NCBI GenBank assembly: GCA_021299675.1 | Contig: JAJTIF010000420.1 | Coordinates: 1-5,754, forward strand | Length of the DNA stretch: 5,754 nucleotides | Direction of reading: 5' to 3' | Source: Pseudomonadota bacterium | Lineage (GTDB): Bacteria; Bdellovibrionota; Bacteriovoracia; Bacteriovoracales; Bacteriovoracaceae | Shown: positions 1-5,077 of the stretch, in pieces | Layout: each line of letters begins with the position of its first letter | Numbering within the stretch: position 1 is the stretch's first letter | The notes under the pieces: generated by a model | Told to the model about the DNA's origin: nothing | Database searches by the model: none | The model's input: only the letters and a program-made list of their open reading frames with translations | Made by a program: the position numbers and the translations under genes

Positions 1-22
1 TCTTGCACTTTCTCACTTACAG

Positions 23-367
23 CCTTGTGGCAATTAGAACAGTTTGGAGTTATCGTTGTTGGTCTCAACAGGGATGGCATACACTTCACAGATGCAGTTC
101 AGGAGGTACTTCTGTACTGAAACTTTCAACTCACTCCTTCAGACAACTAAATCCTACAAGTACGAGGATATGGTACAATGGGCCATCCATGATTCCGAGT
201 ACGTTTGGTTCGAATTTGAACAGGAAGGAGAATCGACGAGGAACAAAGAAGTTCTTTACAAGTCAAAATTTGCTCCTTTGATAGTCTCTTATCTTCAAGA
301 ATTGCGTGCTTCTACGAAACCAAGTGGCTGTGTCGAACTCAGTGAACTCTTTACGGACAGTGATTAG
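23..367 (+). CDS. C-terminal end of a FERM-domain protein (F3/PH-like lobe), possibly a MyTH4-FERM motor tail
   Basis: This is the 3' part of a gene that begins outside the window. A pyrimidine-rich acceptor ends at 22. Exon 23-105 reads through VVGLNRDGIHFTD, a 37-bp GT-AG intron lies at 106-142 (phase 0), and exon 143-367 ends at TAG 365-367. The joined protein runs: a strand ending in GLNRDGIHF, an acidic turn, a TKSYKYEDMVQWAI strand pair, then EVLYKSKF and a terminal helix APLIVSYLQELRAS. The order matches the FERM F3 lobe at the end of myosin VII-type tails: 'INKxGVxxxD', 'PFxxIxxW', then a helix that reads like 'LLTSYISQML'. FERM tails bind cargo, membrane or microtubules. A short acidic tail ends the protein. 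No frameshift or stop interrupts either exon, unlike the kinase and Notchless copies further right. A plain PH domain or a non-motor FERM protein is possible, since the upstream lobes are not visible. Confidence 0.62.
106..142 (+). other. 37-bp GT-AG spliceosomal intron
   Basis: It starts GTACTTCTG and ends CTCCTTCAG. Without removal the frame hits TGA at 118-120. With removal, GAG (103-105) joins ACA (143-145) in phase 0 and the FERM-like lobe continues. It shows the typical intron size of this window. Confidence 0.7.
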
Positions 368-463
368 TTAACAGTTATTTACATATTTGTACAGACTATA
401 AACAAAACTACAAAAAATGGCCGTCAATTCGTTTCTGGAGCTCCGCCTGCTGAGAATTTGTAC
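368..463. other. Convergent intergenic gap
   Basis: This short AT-rich stretch lies between the FERM stop and the minus-strand stop, and should hold both 3' untranslated ends. No AATAAA-type signal and no hairpin were seen. If the alternative minus-strand frame (stop at 426-424) is the real one, the gap shrinks to about 56 bp. Confidence 0.4.
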
Positions 464-777
464 TCAAATTTGAATCTGAATAACTCCTTTAACTTCGCTA
501 TCTTTCTCTCTCGGTAGTGTGGTCCACAAGATCTCTTTGGTAGGCTCCTCACTCGCAAACGTATATTGCTGAGGAGGGAGTGTTCTAACCAAAAAAGTAC
601 GAGAAACACGGCAATGCCGTCTAATAACTTGGCCTCCTTCGCTGTAGGAAACGGCCCTCTCGATAGTCGTGCAAAAGTGGATGCCTAAACAACAGTGAGG
701 GAGGAGGAGGGATGTAGTGGAGGCTTGAGGGAAGGGAGGCTCGAGAGGGAAGGTAAAAAAAAAGGGGGGGCCTTACC
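464..777 (-). CDS. Probable 3' exons of an unrecognised minus-strand gene with a 92-bp intron
   Basis: On the minus strand a consensus donor CAG|GTAAGG sits at 779-771. It is followed by an almost pure pyrimidine tract and an acceptor TTGTTTAG at 692-685, giving a 92-bp intron (685-776). The last exon, 684 down to 464, stays open for 73 codons after the join and ends in TGA at 466-464. It contains RAVSYSEGGQVIRRHC and later EPTKEILWSTLPREK, a balanced composition with strand-like segments. The upstream exon in the matching frame reads LPGQRAEHPG across the junction and is open back to about 864. No ATG is visible there, so the gene should begin further upstream. A second frame of the same exon is also open, down to a TGA at 426-424 (86 codons), with a hydrophobic stretch and a basic tail, so the frame choice is uncertain. 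The end faces the FERM gene, with about 96 bp between stops. I do not recognise the family. Confidence 0.38.
694..770. repeat. Purine block (polypyrimidine tract on the minus strand) ending in A9-G7
   Basis: Over about 77 bases the plus strand is nearly all A and G, with repeats of GAGG and GGGA. It closes with nine A's followed by seven G's. On the minus strand it forms the body of the putative 685-776 intron, where a long C/T tract before TTTAG would act as a very strong acceptor signal. Mirror-type purine tracts of this kind can also form triplex or G-rich structures, but no such role is shown here. Confidence 0.7.
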
Positions 778-859
778 TGGGTGCTCCGCTCGCTGGCCTG
801 GCAAGCTTTTCTCCTTGTAACCCGGGGATAAAGGGGTTAAAAATCCATTTGCCGAAATA

Positions 860-1118
860 CTTCGCGCGTTTGCTTAAAAAGGTTGAGCACGTGTGCCAAA
901 AAAAAATGGGTAGTCCAACACCAAGAGGTACAAAACCAAAAACCAAAACCCTCAAAAACCTGAAAATCCTCAAAAAGGAAATCCACCAACCGCGACATCT
1001 CCAAAAAAACAATCAGAAGCCATTTCCCGAAACTAAAATTCAGAGAAAATTTCAAAAAGTAAAGTCTCCACGTTGCACGTTGCCCCCAAAAAAAAAAACC
1101 AAAAAAAAAATCTACCTT
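860..1118. repeat. A-rich, C-interrupted low-complexity block
   Basis: The plus strand is dominated by A runs separated by CC or CCC, such as CCAAAAACC and CTCAAAAACC. It ends in two A runs of about 10 (near 1088-1098 and 1101-1110). A 13-bp tandem-like CGTTGCACGTTGC lies just before the last runs. The plus strand has a 109-codon frame from ATG 849 to 1178 that would encode a very lysine- and proline-rich peptide. Such a frame follows from the base composition, so I do not call it a gene. On the minus strand the same bases are T-rich and could be 5' UTR or intron of the 464-777 gene. Confidence 0.6.
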
Positions 1119-1121
1119 TGT

Positions 1122-1137
1122 TTGTACCGTGGTACAA
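1122..1137. repeat. Small palindrome TTGTACC-GT-GGTACAA
   Basis: Two 7-bp arms (1122-1128 and 1131-1137) are exact reverse complements around a GT centre. It lies 11 bp before the large inverted repeat and may be part of the same element or a dimeric factor site. Confidence 0.7.
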
Positions 1138-1147
1138 GAACACGACC

Positions 1148-1242
1148 TCCCCGTGGTTATCGTTGTAAAATTGTATAAATGTAAAGGAAACTTCGAAGTT
1201 CGATGATAAATTTATACAATTTTACAACGATAACCACGGGGA
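1148..1242. repeat. Perfect 33-bp inverted repeat with a 29-nt spacer containing a 12-bp palindrome
   Basis: Arms 1148-1180 and 1210-1242 are exact reverse complements, from TCCCCGTGGTTATCG inward to TTGTATAAAT. No mismatch was found over 33 pairs. The spacer 1181-1209 contains the 12-bp palindrome AACTTCGAAGTT (1189-1200). A transcript in either direction would fold into a long hairpin with a small second hairpin at its tip. The arms are AT-rich near the loop and GC-rich at the outer ends. No matching target-site duplication is apparent. It lies between two minus-strand candidates, downstream of the 1327-1711 gene and upstream of the 464-777 gene. Candidate roles are a foldback or MITE-type element, a hairpin RNA source, or a symmetric regulatory site. 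The repeat itself is certain; the role is not. Confidence 0.93.
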
Positions 1243-1326
1243 CTTCTTCTTCTTTGGCTTCAGTGGAGACCCTAGGTCACAGTGAGCAGATAAGATGAAT
1301 CAAGTTACCTTTAGGGGACTGTCTAT

Positions 1327-1711
1327 CTAATGAATCCTGGCCAAAGAAAGAAGTTGACCAGCATGCTGAACAAAGATGTCGTTGCCACTGAACTTCGGCA
1401 CCAAGGCTGGACGTGGTGAGTCTTGCAAGCTTACCGTAAGCTTTAATACCCGTAATGGGCCAATGGCGACGGCAACCAGGACTATGTACCCACCTGGGGA
1501 GTACTTCAACGCATCTTCTACGTTGTCCTAGAAGTGGAGTCCACCTAGGCAAAGGGTAAGAATGAAACCAAGCCAGGATTACCTGGACCAAAAGACCCAT
1601 TCTCTCCCTTTTTTCGAGCACACTAAAAGGCGTAGAGCGCACTTCTGCCGGTAGGACGGGTGTTTCTTGCCACGACAGGTAGGCTGCTGCCACAACAACA
1701 AACGCAAGCAT
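1327..1711 (-). CDS. Possible small secreted or membrane protein, two exons, unknown family
   Basis: ATG at 1711-1709 opens a hydrophobic N-terminus (MLAFVVVAAAYLS) that looks like a signal peptide or anchor, followed by PVLPAEVRSTPF and a charged LEKRERMG stretch. A donor CAG|GTAATC follows residue 43 (intron starts at 1582). Using the acceptor CCACTTCTAG the intron is 55 bp (1528-1582) and the frame continues in phase 0 through DNVEDALKYSPGGY and a second hydrophobic run IVLVAVAIGPL, to TAG at 1329-1327 (109 aa). A nearer acceptor, TTGCCTAG, would give a 38-bp intron typical of the window, but then the protein stops within nine codons. A further donor-like ACGGTAAGC within exon 2 may mean another exon. 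Upstream on the minus strand, an AT-rich TTTATTAATAATA lies about 55-70 bp before the ATG. The gene would be divergent from the kinase remnant. Function is unknown. Confidence 0.4.
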
Positions 1712-2222
1712 GTTGAGAAAATGATACGAGAGGAGGATGACAGTGTTTCACTCTCTTCGCACTGTATTATTAATAAATGGAACTCCGTAAAAATCCGGTG
1801 TGTTGGCCACTGTGAACGCACTGTTAAAACGTGAAACAACAAATGTCCAATGGAGTGTGCAAGAGAGTTTGATGCAAATCCTCTTGAAGTATCTCACTCT
1901 AATCTTCAGACAGAGAAAAGGCCGTCACATGGCTTATCTCAGGACAAGTAGTTTAGAAGCATTTCACGTCTAACGAGCAGGTAAATCGACAGCCTCGTAC
2001 AGTCGTTCTTTCTTAGACCAAGTTCTGCTCAAAATTGCACCCTACACTCAGTATCCAGGAGGAAGAGCACTCTTGAGGATGTTCCAAGATTCTCACATCA
2101 ACACCGTCGTTTCTGCATACCCAGAGCTCCGATGGGACTAATGAAAAAGAATGGACGAGTAAAGATCGCAGATTTCGGTACATCCGCATCGGCCATGTAC
2201 TTGCGTACTACCGACTATCGTT

Positions 2223-2242
2223 ATTGGATCGAGCTATTGGAT
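2223..2242 (+). repeat. 13-bp duplication-type insertion flanked by ATTGGAT
   Basis: ATTGGAT occurs at 2223-2229 and again at 2236-2242, one 13-bp unit apart. The codon pair TAT-TGG before a kinase MAPE motif is present at the first copy, but ATG-GCT-CCG-GAA follows only the second. Deleting exactly one unit restores the reading frame and the expected YWMAPE sequence, so this is a clean 13-bp insertion relative to the ancestral gene. Confidence 0.85.
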
Positions 2243-2282
2243 GGCTCCGGAAACAATGGATTCGAGCGGTCACGACTCCGAG

Positions 2283-2322
2283 GTAGGAGGGTGTTTGAAG
2301 TACATTTGCTAATTCATGTCAG
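2283..2322 (+). other. 40-bp GT-AG intron in the kinase remnant
   Basis: It starts GTAGGAGGG and ends TTCATGTCAG. Removal joins GAG (2280-2282) to GCC (2323-2325), giving DSE-ADIWSFGC, the usual kinase subdomain VIII-IX sequence. Both splice sites are intact although the gene around them is broken. Confidence 0.85.
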
Positions 2323-2403
2323 GCCGATATCTGGTCCTTCGGTTGCACGCTTTTGGAAATGGCAGAACAAGATCCGCCATTCTTTAATGTTCCAATGCAC
2401 CTT

Positions 2404-2444
2404 GTACGTCTACCTTTATTTTTTCTCGTAGTGATAATTTTTAG
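2404..2444 (+). other. 41-bp GT-AG intron in the kinase remnant
   Basis: It begins GTACGTCTACC and ends AATTTTTAG, after PPFFNVPMHL. The next exon read in phase gives VGSSILP, close to the IGSS-type loop of MAP3K kinases, but reaches TAA at once. The later KNPRERKSA segment is in a frame shifted by one base. Confidence 0.65.
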
Positions 2445-2577
2445 GTGGGGTCGTCTATTCTTCCCCTGCGCCACATTTAAAGACCCCAAAAAATGGAGCT
2501 CTAACTTCCAAACTTTCTTGGGCTTTTGCCTTTGTAAGAATCCTAGGGAAAGAAAATCCGCCGCTGATTTAATCCAG

Positions 2578-2612
2578 GTAAAACAGGAATTAACTTTTTC
2601 TCACCCTAACAG
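2578..2612 (+). other. 35-bp GT-AG intron in the kinase remnant
   Basis: It starts GTAAAACAGG and ends CACCCTAACAG, with a CTAAC branch-point-like sequence directly before the acceptor. Removal joins SAADLIQ to EPWIQTRD in phase 0, matching the kinase C-terminal 'LLxHPW' region with E in place of H. Confidence 0.8.
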
Positions 2613-2855
2613 GAGCCGTGGATCCAAACTAGAGACGTCAGAGCGCTTAGCCTTTTCGTGAAGGATCCTGTCAACTCTAGCTACGATCCCACCCAAGTCA
2701 GCGACTTGGCCGACTCCGATGAGGAACAGGGCCCCAGTGCTCATCCAGATACCCGCCAGGCTGCCGAAGGCAGTTCGGGCACCAAGAGAAAAGCTGGACA
2801 TTCAGGGAGACACGCCACCAAGACCAAGACGCAATCAACTGCCGATGGAAACGAT

Positions 2856-2893
2856 GTAAGCTTGTGGCTCATGACAAACTCACTGTTCTTCAG
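2856..2893 (+). other. 38-bp GT-AG intron before the ubiquitin-fold domain
   Basis: It starts GTAAGCTTG and ends CTGTTCTTCAG. Joining GAT (2853-2855) to CAA (2894) gives ND-QTIKIYLQGF, the first strand of a ubiquitin-like domain. Without splicing the frame runs on only to a stop at 2934-2936. Confidence 0.7.
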
Positions 2894-3128
2894 CAAACGA
2901 TTAAGATCTATTTGCAAGGATTCCGGTGACACCTGAAGAAACAGTCTCCCAAGTAATGGTGTAGTGTCAGAGGGATTCCGCAAGGCTATATCTGAGGTCG
3001 ACTCCAAAAAACAGTTTGGATTATTTTTTGTATCCCCGAAAGGTGAAGTCCTGCTCAGCGACGACAGCGGGACGCCTTGGAGTTTAATGTCTCACGCTAA
3101 AAAAAGGATCAAAGCGGGCAGATTTTAA

Positions 3129-3251
3129 ATTTGTTTACAAACCTATTGGTTAGATACTTAGATGTTTTAGTAATAGAATACGATTTTTTGAGTCTGAGCT
3201 TTTGTTGCTTTGCAAGCCTGAGTTTTCCGAACAACAAAAATTGGCTCGGGA
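3129..3251. other. Intergenic gap between kinase and Notchless remnants
   Basis: About 120 bp of AT-rich sequence with T runs. No promoter motif, hairpin or reading frame stands out. If both genes were once active on the plus strand, the kinase 3' end and the Notchless promoter would share it. Confidence 0.5.
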
Positions 3252-3479
3252 ATGAAACGAGAAAGACACGATACAAAGAACGCGACCCGACTGTGAAGAA
3301 AAGTTGTAAGGAAGGTAGTTACTTGTCCTGACTTTGACACCAACCTTCAAGGCTCAGAAACCCTGATAGCCCAATTCGTTACCACTGAAGGTGAAGTGAC
3401 AGGCCCTAAAATGGCCCTCACAAAGGACATCTCTCTGGAACAACGCTACACTGTTCTGAATGATCTCATATTGAAAAAT

Positions 3480-3512
3480 GTAACAATAACGTGGGTTATC
3501 TAACTCTTCTAG
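3480..3512 (+). other. 33-bp GT-AG intron in the NLE domain
   Basis: It starts GTAACAATAACG and ends CTAACTCTTCTAG, with a CTAAC branch-point-like sequence seven bases before the AG. Removal joins VLNDLILKN to EESLPITLLF in phase 0, the expected continuation of the NLE domain. Confidence 0.85.
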
Positions 3513-3682
3513 GAGGAATCTCTTCCAATTACTCTTTTGTTCAAGAAGAAGAAATGTGTCTGACTTATTGGAGGGAATAAAGAAGCAAGAAATTGGTGAT
3601 GAAGGAGTTCTTACCTTTGTTTATCAACCCCAAGCCGTTTTTAGGGTGAGGAGCATAACGTGCTGTGTTTCCTCTTAGGAAG

Positions 3683-3716
3683 GTTGTTTTGCCCACTTTC
3701 TTTTGTAATGCTTCAG
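3683..3716 (+). other. 34-bp GT-AG intron between NLE domain and first WD repeat
   Basis: It starts GTTGTTTTGCCC and ends AATGCTTCAG. Removing it makes ...SS(TAG)E-GHSEAILSV, in register with the human order SSLEGHSEAV. The alignment leaves exactly one stop codon where Leu is expected. Confidence 0.75.
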
Positions 3717-3832
3717 GCCACTCTGAAGCTATTCTTTCTGTTTCGCTCAGCCCTGATAGAACGCGCCTTGCCTCTGGTTCTGGGGATACCACCGTACACT
3801 TGTGGGACGTACACACGGGAACCCCTTACGTC

Positions 3833-3871
3833 GTATGCTGGCCTTATTTATGCACATGTTGACATGACTAG
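3833..3871 (+). other. 39-bp GT-AG intron in the Notchless remnant
   Basis: It starts GTATGCTGG and ends GACATGACTAG. Joining HTGTPYV to ECRGHTNWVLCV in phase 0 gives the normal spacing between WD repeats 1 and 2, and removes the TGA and TAG inside the intron. Confidence 0.87.
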
Positions 3872-4007
3872 GAGTGCAGAGGCCACACCAATTGGGTTTT
3901 GTGTGTCGCATGGTCTCTTGACGGAAAGTTGTTGGCTTTGGCAGGGATGGACAAAACAATCCAAATTTGGAATCCCGAGGATGGCTCTCAGATTTCTATG
4001 CTGCCTG

Positions 4008-4045
4008 GTGTGTTCCGATACCTTCTAGACCTAATTTGAGGCTAG
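4008..4045 (+). other. 38-bp GT-AG intron in the Notchless remnant
   Basis: It starts GTGTGTTCCG and ends TTGAGGCTAG. Splicing splits a Gly codon (G|GG) and yields SMLPG-HIQPVVSLSWEP, the conserved third-block junction. Confidence 0.87.
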
Positions 4046-4248
4046 GGCATATCCAACCAGTAGTTTCCCTCTCTTGGGAACCTCTCCATAGGAATCCAGA
4101 TGCCAATAGACTCATGTCAGGATCTCAGCCCAAAACAGAGCGTTGGAGTGTTATGAACAAGTCCGTTATCGAACGAGTGCTTTCCTGTTTGCATTTTCGT
4201 AACTCATTGCTCGGATGAGATGGCTTGTATGTGCTTGTCATCTGCTTT

Positions 4249-4281
4249 GTAAGATGATCTTGGAACCTTTGAACTTTTTAG
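4249..4281 (+). other. 33-bp GT-AG intron near the 3' end of the Notchless remnant
   Basis: It starts GTAAGATGATC and ends GAACTTTTTAG. The upstream frame DGLYVLVICF joins GKMIDDAK in phase 0. Protein similarity is weak on both sides, so this rests mainly on consensus splice sites and typical length. Confidence 0.5.
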
Positions 4282-4380
4282 GGTAAGATGATTGATGATG
4301 CAAAGGCACGGCCAGGAAGTACAGACTCTTGTGCGAGTCTCCAACTTGTCAATGCGAGAAACTGTCAACATTTCTGGGCG

Positions 4381-4581
4381 GTTGTGGAAGCAAGATAATC
4401 ACCTCTTTTATGCGTAGATTGTTTTGTAGAGATGTTGTATCTTTCGTGTAATATTCTGACGTAAAGTTGAGGTTTGTTGGAGGTTGTCAAATGGAAGTTT
4501 TTTGTATTACAACCACACGAGCGCTCGTACGAGCAACAACAATTAGCAGTAGAACGAGCGCTTTATTTTCATTCTAGGTTT
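4381..4581. other. Gene-free gap carrying a palindrome cluster
   Basis: A T/G-rich stretch follows the Notchless remnant (about 4410-4510). Then come the ACGAGC palindromes, and then a TTTTCATTCTAG sequence that could be a splice acceptor for the next coding region. No reading frame of interest was found. Confidence 0.5.
4517..4562. repeat. Overlapping ACGAGC palindromes plus a distal copy
   Basis: ACGAGCGCTCGT (4517-4528) and GCTCGTACGAGC (4523-4534) are both perfect 12-bp palindromes sharing six bases, so the unit ACGAGC occurs three times in alternating orientation. A fourth copy, ACGAGCGCT (4554-4562), pairs with AGCGCTCGT (4520-4528) as a 9-bp stem with a 25-nt loop. It could be a multi-site binding element for a dimeric protein, or an RNA hairpin at the Notchless 3' side. 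Confidence 0.9.
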
Positions 4582-5008
4582 ACAGAAGTGGTTTCAGAGA
4601 CAAATGTTTTGAAAGCGAAAACCAAGCAAATCCTTAGAACTCTATTCTAACCAGGAGTTACTCCATCCAACTCCGCTTTCACTAACTGCTTCTTGGAGGT
4701 AATACAAAAGCTCAGTCGGACTGAACCCGAACCAATACCAATTCTTTCAGATGAGTATGAGGAGGGCATTGTGTACTCCAATTTGTTACCCGAGTTGCTC
4801 AGCGAATTGCACTAGCTTGGCATCTGACCCCACGTTTCTGAGTTTGGCGTCACTGGCAAGACCCTGTCTTTGTCTTCTCCAACCAGTCTTCTATGAGTTT
4901 ATCTCGAGCTCGTTGATTGCCCCCTTGAAAGTTTTCCCTGTTGTACACTTGCTTTTCTATGTGTTGCTGGCGATGTTAGAATTACTGCGAGCAAATGAAG
5001 GACCCTGA
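4582..5008 (+). pseudogene. Unrecognised, interrupted plus-strand coding remnant
   Basis: Frame 1 is open from 4582 (EVVSETNVLKAKTKQILRTL) to a TAA at 4648-4650. It then continues from 4651 for 54 codons (PGVTPSNSAFTNCFLEVIQK, later DEYEEGIVYSNLLPELLSEL) to TAG at 4813-4815. Another frame carries a leucine-rich helical segment from about 4811 (SLASLARPCLCLLQPVFYEF, then LLFYVLLAMLELLRANEG) to TGA at 5006-5008. The amphipathic, leucine-rich character suggests a helical-repeat protein, but I do not recognise a family. Short introns could remove some stops. TTCTAACCAG before 4655 looks like an acceptor, and 4772-4803 could be a 32-bp intron. No single splicing plan opens the whole region. It may be a broken gene like its two upstream neighbours, or an intact gene whose exons I cannot place. 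Confidence 0.4.
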
Positions 5009-5077
5009 ATGAGTTTTCCAAGAGTATGTCTGAAAAGGCCCTCTTCTTGGGAACGAGATGAAGAAATTCGCCATCGA

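Larger units (their letters stand above)
1872..3128 (+). pseudogene. Degenerate Ste20/MAP3K-like protein kinase with a C-terminal ubiquitin-fold (RA or FERM-F1-like) domain
   Basis: Pieces of one kinase appear in order. They are an N-lobe helix-like QILLKYL (about 1875), SSLEAF (about 1947), helix-E-like LLKIAPYTQ (2028-2051), HQHR (2096-2107), KNGRVKIADFGTSA with the DFG motif, WMAPETMD (2238-2261), ADIWSFGCTLLEMA (subdomain IX), CLCKNPRERKSAADLIQ (subdomain XI), then EPWIQ. An acidic to basic linker follows (about 2640-2855), then TIKIYL, VTPEETVSQVM and FGLFFVSPKGEVLLSDD, ending at TAA 3126-3128. Short introns can be placed at 1981-2016, 2283-2322, 2404-2444, 2578-2612 and 2856-2893. Damage: TAA at 1971-1973; a frameshift between 2052 and 2095; the HRDxK catalytic loop replaced at 2108-2137, with no HRD Asp; a 13-bp duplication at 2223-2242; and frame changes near 2445, 2926 and 2962. 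The glycine loop and VAIK lysine were not found. It cannot encode an active kinase as written. Confidence 0.85.
3252..4380 (+). pseudogene. NLE1: Degenerate, 3'-truncated Notchless homolog (NLE1/Rsa4), 60S ribosome assembly WD40 protein
   Basis: Intact Notchless proteins have an NLE ubiquitin-like domain and WD40 repeats and are matured by the Rea1/midasin ATPase in pre-60S particles. Here the NLE domain is clear (LIAQFVTTEGEVTGPKMAL; KKQEIGDEGVLTFVYQPQAV). So is WD repeat 1 (GHSEAILSVSLSPD, SGSGDTTVHLWD), repeat 2 (GHTNWVLCVAWSLDGK, KTIQIWNPEDG), and a third block with the signature SLSWEPLHRNPDANRL. Introns fit at 3480-3512, 3683-3716, 3833-3871, 4008-4045 and 4249-4281. Damage: a one-base shift near 3555; TAG at 3676-3678 where relatives have Leu (SSLEGH); TGA at 4216-4218 near an LRWGGDG-like motif; and an exon 1 candidate (ATG 3252) that stops after 14 codons. 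The third-block blades are eroded, and beyond 4282 only weak similarity remains. The last WD repeats are absent, so the copy covers roughly half to two thirds of the usual protein of about 480 residues. Confidence 0.88.

Noticed and set aside
849..1178. 109-codon plus-strand frame, rich in Lys and Pro
   Set aside because: It follows from A-runs split by CC, has no domain or splice support, and overlaps the left arm of the inverted repeat.
1148..1242. Rho-independent terminator
   Set aside because: The genome is eukaryotic, the stem is far too long, and no T-run follows the stem.
1579..1842. Minus-strand 87-codon frame overlapping the secreted-protein candidate
   Set aside because: It is a different frame of the same bases, with no splice or motif support, and covers the likely upstream region.
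3540..3570. Programmed +1 frameshift at AAG-AAG-AAG-AAA-T in the NLE domain
   Set aside because: The site is slippery-looking, but it is one of many lesions in the same copy and is not a Euplotes-type AAA-stop context.
3660..4028. 122-codon plus-strand frame across the WD40 region
   Set aside because: It is a shadow of the Notchless frame and runs through three introns; the WD40 motifs are in another frame.
1971..4218. Genetic-code reassignment to explain the in-frame stops
   Set aside because: TAA, TAG and TGA all occur as interruptions, and TAG or TAA also end apparently normal frames. Several lesions are frameshifts, which reassignment cannot explain.
4704..4750. GTAATAC...CTTTCAG as an intron (about 52 bp) before the ATG at 4751
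   Set aside because: The sequence stays open and protein-like without splicing (LEVIQKLSRTEPEPIP), so retention is at least as likely.
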